DNA of 64,000 nt from Laburnicola sp. R22_1 (Eukaryota > Ascomycota > Dothideomycetes > Pleosporales > Didymosphaeriaceae). The stretch spans positions 186,001 through 250,000 of the forward strand of contig JACONQ010000009.1 in assembly GCA_014281115.1 (NCBI GenBank), written 5' to 3'. Positions 42,274 to 54,180 of this stretch are shown here, one piece after another; position 1 is the stretch's first letter, and each line of letters starts with the position of its first letter. Below the pieces are notes generated by a model, which was not told the DNA's origin, did no database searches, and worked only from the letters and a program-made list of their open reading frames with translations. The position numbers were made by a program, and so were the translations under genes.

Positions 42274-43533
42274 CCAAGGGAGTCCGAGGGGAGGGGCCCG
42301 CGGGGTAGCCGGTGGCGCAGGTACATTGATCGTCCACAGATTTTACTAAGGTACGTGTTGTGGAGTGTACCTTGTCGTTGGAAACACTAGAGTCGATGGT
42401 GATGAGATGATAGAGTAAAGGCGGGAGCTGTAAGCTAGGAGCTATCTCTTTTTAGTATGAGGGACTATGTCTTATGTTCGCTTCGGTTAGGCTGTATCGG
42501 CGATGCGGTCCCAGGGTCCATCAGAGGAGATTCCGGGAAGGTATACACCACGTATATGATGTCTTTAAATCACTTTTGTCCAGATACTTTGTTGTCCGGC
42601 TGCGAGTATTCCCTGGCGCGAGGACGGAATCCGATCCAGGTGAGTATCGCTCTGCCGCAGGAGCGTAGTCGAGGCGCATTCCAAGACGGACGGGATTCGC
42701 TCCGCTCGATGTAGAAATTCATCCTCCAGAAAGATGTGAAGCAAATACATGGAGAACGACGGAGACCTGGACGAGGAAAGACCTGCGCTGGAATGGGCAG
42801 AAGACACAGGACTGCCCAGACATGATTTCCGTAACGATTCACCTACGCAGCGTGTTAGAGGGAGACGACGCCCTGAATGCGTGCGTGTATAGTACTGTTA
42901 GCGCTCTGGCGTTGGGTGAAGCAACCTTTGTTGGTGTTGACGGGAAGAGGTTACGCGAACAAGCGATGACGTACGCGGCACGTGCACGCGTGTTACCCAC
43001 ACCTGTGGAATAGTACACCAGACACCCGAAAACTTAGTGACCCGTCATTTTGGCTGTTTGAGCAAACATGTTGACACACAAGACTCTCATTGCCGGTATT
43101 TTATGACAGCGTGCGAGCTCTGCAAGGCTTCGAGATGCGGCGATCTTGCATGTTCGGCGTTGGTGCGGGGCTCCAGCCGACACGAGAAAAAAAAAGAATA
43201 TAATCCGGCGTCCCCTCGCGTCCGATCTCTCCATCCTACGCTCCTTCCTCTCTACAAGTGACCGGAATTTTCGATCTACGCCACGCTCATACACATCGCG
43301 AACGACAAGTATGGCAAAGTCTAACAAGCAGCTGAGTAGCAGAGTACCCGATCAAGGTATTGACGAGAAGCAATTGCATGAGGCCGGTGTTCGCCAGCCC
43401 GTCACTGCCTGCACAGGGTGGTGAAAGGCTGGCGATCTGAGAAATACGGTCCTAACTTGATCAGGTTAAAACCTGCGAAAGGACATCATGCTTTGCAACC
43501 CCTTGGAGACGCTGCTGATGAGTATAGGACGCT
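42274..43533. other. intergenic upstream of the permease
   Basis: About 1.25 kb. A 37-codon frame starting ATGGCAAAGTCTAAC (43311-43424) lies 110 bp upstream of the permease start and could be an upstream ORF or an unspliced leader exon. Other frames have no support. Confidence 0.4.
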
Positions 43534-45147
43534 ATGGAGCCCGATCGCCTCCCCACCGCTACCGACCATGAGAAGACCTCGCGCATGATCCTGGCTCCGA
43601 ATGACGGCCTTCCGACGAGCAATGCGGACGCGCAACCAGCCACCGACACGTTGGCGGGGCGATGGCAGACAAAGTGGAAGGGCTTCGAGAAACAGTTGGC
43701 GGATTACAATTTGGAGTCGAGAGGCATACAGCGCGTGGAGCCGGATGAGCGCCACGACTTACGCAATTTGGGATACTCCCAGATCGCGATAGTCTGGTTT
43801 TCCATCAACCTGGCCGCAAACAACGTGACGTTGGGGATGCTGGGTCCGGCTATTTTTGAGCTGGGCTTCCTGGATTCGTGCCTATGTGCCGTCCTTGGCA
43901 TGCTGGTTGGGAGTCTCGCTGTGGCCTATACCGCAACATTCGGACCAAGGAGTGGCAACAGAACCTTGATCTTTTCAAGGTACGTCATGGGGTGGTGGCC
44001 ATCTAAACTCGTCGTCGTCCTCAATATCATTGTGCTCCTGGGGTACTCCTTGATCGACTGTGTGGTCGCCGGGCAGATCTTGTCTGGAGTATCGGACAAC
44101 CACATGTCGGTTGTGGTCGGCATCATCATAGTGGCAGTAATTACATGGGCTGTGACCACCTTTGGTTACGCAGTCTTTCATTACTACGAGCGGTACGCCT
44201 GGCTCCCACAGCTAGTCGTCCTGAGCATCCTCGCAGGAGTAGCTGGCCCGGACTTCAACATATCAGCCCCATCCTTGGTTTCTGGCGAAACGTTAGCCGC
44301 AAACAGACTCTCATTCTTCGGGCTCACTCTCGCGGCTGCCATTACGTATAGTGGAGGCGCTGCAGATATGTTCGTCTACTACCCAGAGCACACAGCGAGG
44401 TGGAAGATCTTTACAATGACCATGCTCGGGCTCACGGCGAGCTTTACATTCGCCTTTGTTCTCGGCATAGGACTGGCCTGTGGAATAGCGACCAACGCAG
44501 CCTGGGAAGCATCTTACGGTGTCTCCCAAGGCGCACTCATTGTCGAAGGGTTCAAAGCCCTTGGCGGCTTCGGCCGTTTCTGCAGTGTCGTAGTAGCACT
44601 GGGTCTTGTGGCAAATCTTGTTCTTCCGACCTACTCCTCCGGTATTGACGCGCAAATCCTCGGACGCTGGGCTGCCATGGTGCCACGGGTGGTCTGGAAT
44701 ACTGTAGGGGTCATTATCTACACAGTATGCGCACTTGCTGGCCGCGACCACCTTGCCGAGATCTTCACGAACTTCCTCGCGCTTATGGGTTACTGGGTGT
44801 CCATATGGATGGCCATCGTCCTGGAAGAGCATCTCATTTTTAGGCGAAATTCGGGATTTAACTGGGCAGTGTGGAACGACAGGAAGAAGCTGCCGTTGGG
44901 CATCGCCGCCCTGGCCGCGTTTCTTATCGGATGGGTAGGAAGTATCCTCAGCATGGCTCAGGTCTGGTACATAGGACCCATTGCAAAATTAGTCGGTGAA
45001 TACGGTGCTGATGTGAGTGGCCTCAAAAATCGAGAAGGCAATGAAATGGCTAACATGTCTCAGATGGGCAATTACGTTGGCTTTGCTTGGGCAGCGATTG
45101 TATATCCTCCCATTCGCGCGTGGGAGCTGAAGCGCTTTGGAAGATAA
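43534..45147 (+). CDS. NCS1 purine-cytosine permease (Fcy2-like)
   Basis: Exons 43534-45012 and 45064-45147 give 520 aa. The intron is GTGAGT...GGCTAACATGTCTCAG, 51 bp and stop-free, so an unspliced reading is also open. The splice joins EYGAD to MGNYVGFAWAAIVYPP, as in Fcy2 homologs. A hydrophilic N-terminus of about 85 residues is followed by the family start LRNLGYSQIAIVWFSINLAA and 12 predicted helices. The region SFFGLTLAAAITYSGGAADMF with VYYPE is in the place where NCS1 carriers bind substrate. Members import cytosine, adenine, guanine or related bases with protons at the plasma membrane; which base is not clear here. The length (about 520) is normal. A short upstream ORF may modulate it. 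Confidence 0.92.
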   Translation: MEPDRLPTATDHEKTSRMILAPNDGLPTSNADAQPATDTLAGRWQTKWKGFEKQLADYNLESRGIQRVEPDERHDLRNLGYSQIAIVWFSINLAANNVTLGMLGPAIFELGFLDSCLCAVLGMLVGSLAVAYTATFGPRSGNRTLIFSRYVMGWWPSKLVVVLNIIVLLGYSLIDCVVAGQILSGVSDNHMSVVVGIIIVAVITWAVTTFGYAVFHYYERYAWLPQLVVLSILAGVAGPDFNISAPSLVSGETLAANRLSFFGLTLAAAITYSGGAADMFVYYPEHTARWKIFTMTMLGLTASFTFAFVLGIGLACGIATNAAWEASYGVSQGALIVEGFKALGGFGRFCSVVVALGLVANLVLPTYSSGIDAQILGRWAAMVPRVVWNTVGVIIYTVCALAGRDHLAEIFTNFLALMGYWVSIWMAIVLEEHLIFRRNSGFNWAVWNDRKKLPLGIAALAAFLIGWVGSILSMAQVWYIGPIAKLVGEYGADVSGLKNREGNEMANMSQMGNYVGFAWAAIVYPPIRAWELKRFGR

Positions 45148-45926
45148 AGCTTTCAAAGGGTGCTCGTCAAGACAGGAAGGGCGGGATGGCCTGCACTTTT
45201 GCGCGGCTCGAGGTTGCCACCCTTCCACCTCCCTACACTGCTTATATAGGTACGGCAAGAACCATACCACGTAAACACTCTACTTCACAGAATGGGGCAC
45301 ACCTTACATCAAATCAACGCCCGCGCATCTGCGGCTGCCATTTCATCCGGTCTACAAGAGACAATTGTGGTTTTATGTCATGTTGCGTCTCTTCCATGCT
45401 GTACCATTGTGTTTTCCCAGACTTCCGCTACTTTCGGCTTGTCTTTCGGTAGCTATATATCTACTTTTGCGCAACGAATCGTTGTGGCTCTTCCTAGAAA
45501 ATTATTTTTTAAATTCCAAAATCCTCTTACGAAAGGAACCCTTGTAATTTTCCTTACGTTGAGTTAACTCATAATAGGCGTTTCACAGGCAGATTGAGCA
45601 GAGAACAATACCCCAGGAGTATGCGCAGACCGCTATGGGCCTTCGCACAACGTCATCCGCAAAAGTCCCAGGGTCCTTCATAGCTTCCCATTCACCGAGT
45701 GTTCTCTTATGGGGGTATGCGGGTATGCGTCGCGACCTGCCTTCACCACGACTCGCCGTTGCCGACATACATTGCTCCTCCCCCCACAACAAAATCACGT
45801 GAGCCTTGGCGCTATCACTTTCTCCCTCGCCCCTCCAAAAAAAAAATCTCCCCACCGCAACAATTCCTCTCACTCCGACAACGCACTCACTCGTTCGTAT
45901 CTGCATAGTTGTCTGTGACTCTGGAG
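45148..45926. other. intergenic
   Basis: About 0.78 kb between the permease and the coiled-coil gene. A C-rich leader with CCCTCCAAAAAAAAAATCTCC (split by an A-run) precedes the next start. No gene is seen. Confidence 0.4.
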
Positions 45927-48244
45927 ATGTGTAAGATCTCATCCCTCCCTACTCTGGCAGCTATTAACCGGTACAGTCACCAAAGACGACCTCATCAGCC
46001 TCGCGAGCGGCACGAGCGGCGCGACGACGCCCAAAGCCCGTGGACCATCCGAACGCCTGCAGACTTTGCTACAACTCGATTCTAACTCTAGCTCTAACTC
46101 TAGCAATATGGCCGAGGATGCACCTCAGTCAAGGTCCAGTTCGTCGCGTATGTCCACTGACATCTTGACGAACTTCTTGAACCAGCAGATTCCAGCTCAT
46201 AGACGTGCCGAGAAATTGGCTAATACCCCATCTCTAGGCTTGACCGCTAGCAATCTGGCTAAGAGCAATTTGGGCCAAGAGTCTAAAGACATCTTTGCGG
46301 ATCTCACCGGCCTCATGCTTTCAAAGCCGTGGGACGCGAAACCGTCCTCCAAACCGACGCTGACGCAGAACCCGATCGTAAATGGTACGTGCTCACATCC
46401 TGTGCTGACTCGATGCCTGTCTCGTTGTTGAAGTTTCGTTCTAGTATAGTAAGGGCTAATCTGCTTTATAGTGCCCAACGGTCGACTGCGCGACAATGTG
46501 CCCCCGTCTACAGCGACACCGGTTGTGCCCAATACTCCTCCCGTTCGTGTTCAGTCCGTCGAGCAGCCTCGAGACGAACACCCACCCGGAATCCATTTCA
46601 AGCCAATCATTCGTTTGCCTAGCAATTCTGATTGTGCCGATACAAGCGACACAAGTGGCTCCACGACGTTGGCTGGGCAGGAGTATGATGAACAAGATAC
46701 GATGAGAATGGAGCACATGATGGCAGGAATGGATGTCCTAAACGCCACACCATCCTCTGAGCCTGAGGCCCCAGCCGAGCTCGATATAAGCCCGGGGTGC
46801 CAGCACGGCGAGGCTCCAGCACAATCTCTTATTGAGCTTGACGCACTTGAGTCTCTCCCAACAGACAACGATGGGATAACAGTCGAGGCCGTTGCTCCGG
46901 TGTTCGGTACAGCAGACGAGCCTATAGTGCGCTGCACTATGGTGGTCTGGGATAACATGATGACACAATTGTCAAATCTCAAGAAAGAGAAGCTGGATGC
47001 AGAGGCTGAGGTTGCGGCTTTGCGACGCAGGATGAACCAACGCGCTGTGGACCCGCAGAAGGTACGTACATTGTTGCTCATCAACTTTCATTGCGCTCCG
47101 GATTACGTCAAGTAACCGGAGGCTCTGGGTGGTCTATGGACTTGCTGACTTGAGCTCAAATCATACAGACTCCACCTGACTTCGGTGAATTCCAGAGGGA
47201 GCTTAATAAGCTTCAGAACCGACTTGACCTCAACAGAGACTATAAGGCGGCCATGAGTCGAGATATTCGTCAGAAAGACGTCGAGCTTCAGAAGAAGGAG
47301 CTGGAGATCGAGGAGTTGGAGAAGAAGATGGCAGACTACGAAGCCATGCGGGAGCGACTTGAAGCCTCCAGGAATGAGGCTGAGTATCTTCGCTCCAATG
47401 GTATCGAAGACAAGGAAGCAAGTGCCGCGAAGCTTGCTCAAGTTATCGCTAGCAGAGACAAGGAGATTTCTGAGCTGAGGGAGGCAGCCGCTCGCAGTGA
47501 GGCGAAGATGTTCGACCACAAAACCCGAGCGGATAACCTGGTCGATACCCAGAAAACTAGAGAGAAGATGTTGTAAGTCAAAGAATATCGGATGCTCTTT
47601 ATACATCTTGGGATACTTACACCTACCCTGTAGGAGAGAGACGGAACGAAAACTGGCAGCTCTGGAGGACGAGAAGCTCAAGCTTCTCGATGAGCTCGAT
47701 GATCTGAAGCAGGTAAGTCATTATCGGTCGAGTGCATGTAAGATATACTGATTGAACATTTGTAGCATGTCCGTCCGTTGGACACTCGCATCCAAAATTT
47801 AGAGGCTCAGCTGCGCGAGAAGGTGTCTACCGCCGATCGAATTAGGAACGACCTCCGGCACACGCAAAAGAGGTTGGAACTCGCGCTGAAGTCTCTCCTG
47901 AAGATCGAGAACGGCGACCATCTCAGAGGCGCAGCGCACCTTATCGTTCCAGGCAGTGACACTAAGCTGCCCAAGCTTGTGTTTCCCTGTATGGAGTGCT
48001 ACGTCAAGAACCTCGACTGCGATGCGAGTGCGACCTGTTTGAATTGTAAGTGACGTCAAATTATCACAGTATGGAGATTTACTCACCATGTCTCAATCGT
48101 ATAGGCTCCGCAAGTGGCGACAAGTGCGCCCGCTGGCGGTGCTCGACCAGGCACATCCAGCTGGAGTGCAATGAGGTTCCCTGTCGGTTCCATCATGACC
48201 GCGCCGGTTGGCTTATGTCGCAGACGCCACGTACACAGTGGTGA
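45927..48244 (+). CDS. coiled-coil protein with Cys-rich C-terminus, unknown
   Basis: Model of seven exons: 45927-45930, 45977-46384, 46472-47061, 47169-47572, 47634-47712, 47766-48045 and 48105-48244, giving 634 aa with every phase matching. All introns have GTAAG- or GTACG-type donors. The first exon is only ATGT (4 nt), before intron GTAAGA...ATTAAC...TACAG; this start is plausible but unproven. Residues 1-340 are acidic and disordered. About 310-345 and 345-560 form strong coiled coils (KKEKLDAEAEVAALRRRM; VELQKKELEIEELEKKMADY; RKLAALEDEKLKLLDELDDL). The last 60 residues hold about ten cysteines and histidines (CMECYVKNLDCD, CLNC, KCARWRCSTRH, CRFHHD), suggesting a zinc-binding module. 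It resembles lineage-restricted ascomycete proteins without a known role. It may be a scaffold. Confidence 0.75.
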
Positions 48245-49522
48245 AGTGCGGTCGAACATCCTGGAGGAGTCTTGGTATGGTATGCAGTTTATGCGGCGGT
48301 CTTTTGAACCAAGCCTGATTCTTTGGTCAATGGTTGGTAATGGCAGGCAGGAGAGGAGAAGTACTGGGAGTAAAAGTCGCCCGGGACACTCATTGTTCGA
48401 ATACTTGGCATGCTTGGTGGTAGTTTGATGGGGTAGCTCGGATAACTAGATATATCCAATGATCAGGCAAACTTTCTGTCTTTTGTCTTTTGGCTTGTGC
48501 GAGTGTCTTGCGTATTGGTGACTTGTCCTTGTAGAAGACTTTTCTTGTGCGAATTCAAGGAACTGATTGAATTGGTGCTTCGGTCCGAAGAGTCTGGAAG
48601 CGTACAGGTATACTGAGCTTGACCTTGTGTGAATATTGAAAAGGTGGTGCTTAGCCATGCGATAAACTCGTTACCTAAGACACCGCACCGCGTGCATGGA
48701 TGGATGGATACCTGAAGTATATGTTAACACATCATTCTCCTTCTTTCTCGTCTAGCAATCCCTCACCTTCTATCGTGTAGATCTGTCACCATCCCGTACC
48801 TCATCTCCCACCACACGCGCGATTTCTCCTCCTATCCCCTCTAAGACTGGAATGGACTGCTGATTCCTGAATGAGAAGGGCGATTGTGAAAGGCGCGTGC
48901 GCGTATCGAGGGAATAGTGATTCTGGTGTAAGAGCACGATTCGTATATCGTGCGTGATAGGGTCCGGGAATTTTTGAAGGGGTGGTATTGAGGGTGGTCT
49001 AGGCTGGTGTGGCGAGGAGTAGGGCGGTGGCGATGGTGGAGTGGTGTTGGTTCTGGTGTGGATGTGGGAAGTGTTGGTTGGGGTGTTTGAGGTGGGTTGA
49101 CTGGATTCTCTGGGGTGGTATGTTGAGCTTGATGGCGATGGCGGAGCTCTACTGGTTCTGGTGTGGAAAGTGCTGGGGTGTTTGGGGTGGATTTGATTTG
49201 ATTTGATGGAGTGATTGCGTGATTGCGTGCTTGCGCGATTGAGGCATCGCGAGTTTATTTTTATTTTTGCGGATGGACGGACATGAGGTTGGGGCAGGTA
49301 AGGGTTACTTTGATAGTACCGAGATATATGGAGAGCAAGGTCATGCCATTACACGTGTTTCTTTCGCATGGGGGTAAACAAAGTAAAACAATCATGGCTC
49401 AACATTCAAAACAACAAATAACATTCAAGGGAAAAACTATAGGAAAGCAACCTTGATACTCCAAGACGATGAAGGAAAGCGGAATAGTAACATCAAAGGA
49501 AAACAGTCTGACCCCTCACCAC
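48245..49522. other. intergenic with G/T-rich duplicated segment
   Basis: About 1.3 kb between convergent genes. Within 49018-49200 a stretch with GGTTCTGGTGTGG and GGGGTGTTTG(A/G)GGTGG occurs twice in the same order, a diverged tandem duplication of about 100 bp. It is followed by GATTTGATTTGATTTG and GATTGCGTGATTGCG simple repeats. The frame there (49009-49206) is a product of the repeats. Confidence 0.5.
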
Positions 49523-51612
49523 TCAGCACACACCATCAGGGATATTGAAGCTGTCCATATGGGAGGAGATAGACAGTGCCCCCTCGCCCAATCCCCTTTT
49601 CGCAAAACCCGACCAGATCTCGCACAAATTTTTGCCTCCGGTTAGCGCTCGATCCGCACCTAGGATCGCATCACGTGATTGCACGAAAGTCGGGTTGCAA
49701 GGCTGCAGTGCGAGGCCTAGAAGCACCAACTTCATCGCCAGATACTTGCCGTCGGTGGGGACGAGGTTGGCGTCGAACTCGGGGGTTGCAGCGTCGTTCT
49801 TTCCGTACTTGTCGATCAGGTTCCAGAGGACTTCGTATAACATGGTCGCCCAGACGGTTCCCAAGTCGTGTATATCCCACATGCCTCCTAGGTGGCTGTA
49901 TTTGAGGGGGTTGGTAGTGATATTGGTAGAGTAGAGGTATTCGCGGACTCCGGCAGGATTATTCCGCACCCAAGCGCCAATGGCGTAGTCGGTAGTTCGA
50001 AAGTCATCCGGCTTGATTCGGACAGCCGTGGCGTAGAAGTCGCTCCAACCCTCAGACAGGCCCCCGCTTTCAAAGCGGCCGAGGCAGCCTCCGTTGGCGG
50101 GACCGCCTGTCAGACGACTGGAGAGACCGTGGGTGTACTCGTGGATAACAACACCCACGTCGAAGATGCTGTCCCTCGGTACTAAGGTGTAGTCCCACAT
50201 GAACATTATCAGCCGTGGACTCTTTCCATCAAGCCTTCCGAGAGGGCCTGTAAAGAACATAGCTCGGTTCACACCGGAGCCATCCTGGGCGATCGCGATG
50301 AGAAAATCGTTACCAAGGCCGCCCTGGCCATTGTTGTTGATCTCGAAGTTGCCCGCATCTTCATTAAAGCCTAGCTTGTAGAGGAGGTCGTGGTATGTGT
50401 TTGTGGTGTAGAAGAGCTGCGTAATGGATGCATTGATGTAGCTCTTGTAGTCACTCTCATTTGGGTCGTACGGGTACCTGAAGTCCAAATTTGGCTCCGT
50501 GGGTCGAGGCAGGTGGAGGTAGTCTTCAGCCCAGTCATCCTCGAAAGCAAGGTTGTCCCAGTTACTTGAGACAATGACGTTGTTGCCTCTGGTGGTGGTA
50601 TAGTTCCTCGTGCCGTCACTGTGCCAACCGAATTCGCTTGCTACGTTGTCGAAGGGGTCTGTGAGAACGACACGCTGGCCTTCAGTGGGGTCATTAATGC
50701 CCCATGGGCTAGGACTGTCAGCTTTGGATTTTTGAAACCGAGAAGGTGAGCTTACTAGACTTCATAGCTTGCATCTGCACCGTAGTCCACTACGTGGTGA
50801 ATATCTTGACCGTTCTCTGCATCAACGTATGTGAGAAGCCAGTCGCTTCCCGTATCAGTTTCAATCCTCCATCCCAGCGCGAGGTGGTCGCCTTTCTGCA
50901 CATACACAAGACGAGCCTCTGGCTCCGAAATAGTGCCAGTAGTTTGCCTGATGGCATAGGTATTCGGTTCGACTTGCTCGGCTGTGGCGTTGTCGGTAGA
51001 CATGGGAAGCTGTAGCTTACTAACAGTTGTTTTGAGTGCATCCGTAGGCTTGACGGCATCTCGACCTCGCAGTCTCGACGGGGCCTTTCCCTTGAAGAAC
51101 GAGTCTCCGAATTAGAACACCTTTCCGTCACGGCCAATATTGACGTTGAAGTCGGCGTTGTCAATGTCGAGACCGTTCGCTGTCTGCTTGAAGTAGAAGT
51201 GCGCGATACCGTTGTTGTCGACGTAGTGGTAGTTGACGAGTCGGAAGGTTGCACCTGGGACCTGCAACGAGGCCTATAGTAAGCACTCATCTCAGGTTAC
51301 TACGTGGAATAGAATCACTCACGGTGACTTTGACTAGCTCGGTAGCAGTGTCTGCTGGGTCTGCCCGCTTGAGAGAAACGATCGACGGGTTTGACTGCAC
51401 GCTTCCTGCGTTCGTATACTCTGTGTAACGTTAGCCGTTGGAAGATCTATTAGCTGATCACGGTAAAGGTACGTACCCGTGTCAAGGATCTGTCGAAAGG
51501 CATTGAGGTCGACCGACTGCCTCCCCGGCGACCATCCATTACGGGCGGTAGAGTGGCTGCAGACATGCTGTGTAGCCAGCGAGACCAGTGAAACAATAAG
51601 GATAGACCGCAT
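49523..51612 (-). pseudogene. fungalysin (M36 extracellular metalloprotease) with one in-frame stop
   Basis: Exons 51612-51477, 51420-51323, 51261-50756 and 50714-49523 join in phase to 643 residues plus one internal stop. The N-terminus MRSILIVSLVSLATQHVCSH is a secretion signal. The FTP/PepSY propeptide follows ([35 protein letters not shown]). The catalytic domain has HEYTH at codons 438-442 and the third zinc ligand Glu in [10 protein letters not shown] (about 468). The typical C-terminal [17 protein letters not shown] is intact. The family degrades collagen- and elastin-like proteins outside the cell. At 51114-51112 a TAA stands between GKVF and FGDSFF, codon 128, where Ser is usual. No intron of normal size removes it. 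Everything else is conserved, so this is a very young pseudogene, an allele, or a sequence error. Confidence 0.8.
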
Positions 51613-52506
51613 GATGTGCAAGGTTTTGCAGTTCTGGTTTTGCAGAGACGTGGTAAGAATACCGTACTGGCTCTGCAGAGAGGAGTGGCGACGAAGGAGT
51701 GGAAGTGAAGAGACGAGCGGCAGAGAAGAATGTTTGGGCACTACAAAGACGAAGACCCTGTCAGACAGTCTGGTAGTACTTACCTGAACCGTGGCCCACG
51801 GGAACGGCAGTCAACACCGGAGATTACGACGACGAAGACCAATCTCGGAAGCGACGAACAAGCGGGCAAGCAACCCCAAAAAGACCGAAAGACGTGTGTA
51901 ACCTGTAGCTATTGCAGTCATGGAAAGAACGTGGATCGAAACTCGGGTCGTCATCGTCCACGGGACACATGACGTTTCAATAATCGCATGGCCTCATACT
52001 CCCTACATCAAGCCGATCCCAACAAAACAGCATGAAATTCAGAAATCTGCTTCTTGAAAGCAGCGTCCAAAAGAGCTTCAATGACACCGCGTTGGAGATC
52101 CGTGTCAAGCTAGGGTCCTGAGCTGTAGGAGATTGAATTCTCAGGAAGGTGAAACTGATGCAACTGGAAGGCAGAGGGTTGTCGTGGAAGAAGAAAGTTT
52201 GGGTATAATGTGTTACCCCAGGATGAGCTATACTAAGACCACCTGTGCTCAAACTTTCGTCCAGTAGCTGTATGATCGAGTGTGAGTTCGAAGGAAGGTT
52301 GCTTCCAGAGCCGAGCGTGTGGAAGCAAAGCACGCTAAGACACTGCTAGCACCACCAGCTCAGCCACGCACACTGGACGCGTGCACGACACGAGTATTTC
52401 GCTTGAAGATTTGCTCCGTTCCACTACCTATCCTGAATTGACTTGCGTATCAAAATATCCATCATATTAAGTATCATTTGCCACTCACTATGCTATGATC
52501 AGTATG
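51613..52506. other. intergenic upstream of the fungalysin
   Basis: About 0.9 kb between the fungalysin start and the 3' end of the dioxygenase. Two frames of about 80-120 codons have no motif. No feature is recognised. Confidence 0.4.
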
Positions 52507-53718
52507 CTACACGATCGGAATACCTAGCGTTTCCCTTCTCGACCTTGACTTCGGATCCAGATACGGTACCTCTCCGATGCTCGACGCCCTTACGCCAACT
52601 CTGTTCCCTTCCACGAGGTTTGTATCAGGCTGTGTACAATGAGCTCGGGTTTACAAATGCTGTAGCGTAACTCACCGTCGCTGCATGCCAGACGCAGCTA
52701 TTATTCCAGATCGCTGCGGCGTTTTTCGTCCATTTCATCCTTGCGATGCAATCATGGTTTCGAGTGATAAGCCTCATCACGTACTCCCTTATCATTTGGT
52801 CTTCATAGCTGTATACGCCATTAATCTTCGTTACATGCAAGCCAGCACCAGCGAAGATGGTTTTCCATCCGGTAACTCTGTTCGTACGTACGACCGGATG
52901 GCTTGGTGAAAACTCGTCACCGACGTTCAGTGGGCTTCCCCTTGGGCTCATGACTTCGTATCCGCCTGCTTGCGCCGCAGTTCGAAAGACGGGTTGCGCG
53001 CAAATGGCCATTAGCGTTTCCAGGTAAGATCGAAAGGATGGCGATATGCGGTCGTAAATTTCATAGCCAGAGCACCAAAGCGTGTCACCGCCATGAGGGG
53101 GTGTCTCTTCCATCTTGAGGAAGGAGAAGTCTGATGGCGCGTTCTCGAATGTGCTGTCACTGTGCCACTCTCGAGAAAGGTCCCGTGGTTCGGCGATAGC
53201 GCGGTTAGCCATTGTTTTGTATATCTTCTTCTGTGCTTCGGAGTTGATCACATAGCTAATAAAAGGTTAGGTTCAATTAGGAAATTGTTGATAATCACCT
53301 ACATATTCTCGTCGGTCGTTCCATCTGACAGAGGCAAGTTGCCCGGATCGCGGTAGATTGGGTGTACATGCAACCCATGATCCTCAGGTCGCCCACTTAG
53401 CTTCCCAAGCAAGTCGCAAAGCTTCTTCTGATCCGCGATATTAAGATCATCTTGGTCTCGGAAAAATACAACGCCCCTTTCCGAGATAATTACGGCTAGA
53501 TCGCGGATCTGCTCTTCTGCGTTCGGCGCACGCAAGATATCCGTCACTTTCACTGTAGGATATTCCCGGCCGATGATGGGTGTAATTTCGAAGAATGGAA
53601 GATGATCAAGGGTCCCCGAGTACCTCAGTGGTGTGGGGCAAGAAGGACATGATGTGGGAATATAGTTGGCTATGCCATTTGATGTACCGTTGCGGTCGTT
53701 TTCCATGGCGGATCGCAT
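52507..53718 (-). CDS. TauD/TfdA-family Fe(II)/2-oxoglutarate dioxygenase
   Basis: Exons 53718-53303, 53255-52676 and 52629-52507 give 372 aa in phase. Introns are GTAGGT...CCTAACC...TTAG and GTGAGT...CACAG. The iron ligands are visible: WHSD (His about 170, Asp about 172) followed by DFSFLKMEETPPHGGDT, and the distal His (about 329) in WNNSCVWHAAT. The third exon supplies GNRVGVRASS, with the Arg that anchors 2-oxoglutarate. The start block FFEITPIIGREYPTVKVTDI and ISERGVVFFRDQ are typical of fungal TauD-like enzymes, which hydroxylate taurine, sulfonates or other small acids; the substrate here is unknown. ATG at 53706 (GCCATGG) is an alternative start. If the last splice is missed the protein appears to end in VNPSSLYTA and loses the Arg, so the third exon matters. 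Confidence 0.9.
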
Positions 53719-54180
53719 CAAAGGTTGCAGTCAATTTACTTGCTGGACAGATATCGACGAAAAGAGTTCAGCAAACGTGCCTTATCAAGTACACGAAGCG
53801 CATCATGGGTGGCACAATGTTGAAGCAGCCCCACTCGACCCCGCAATCATCTCTCCACATCCCCAACCTAGCTTCTGACCATTCTGACTTACAATCCGGA
53901 TGATCGCTACTGTGCAGGCATGTCGAGATGCCCCGAGATCCCGGTCGGGTTACCTTTGTTGAAGACGAGGTAGGTATGGCACAAGGGCGGTTTCCCGACC
54001 CTTACGGAATAAGTGTAATTCTAAAAGATCGAGCACATATGCTACAGCTCAAAGACATAAGGATAAAGATACGGGAGAGCTGTGATGCAGCCGGCATGTC
54101 GAGAGTTTCCGACGAAAGAGGTTGAGAATTAAGCTGTGAAAAGGGACTCGCGCTTGGACACCTCGGAAAGACCCCGAGAT
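53719..54180. other. boundary between genes and transposon stack
   Basis: About 0.45 kb between the dioxygenase and element A. No gene is seen. The left terminus of element A is probably in 54180-54250, where TGCAACACCCC occurs twice (54216-54226 and 54231-54241). Confidence 0.35.

Noticed and set aside
49009..49206. 65-codon frame rich in Trp/Cys/Gly
   Set aside because: Produced by a G/T-rich duplicated segment. No start context or conservation signal.
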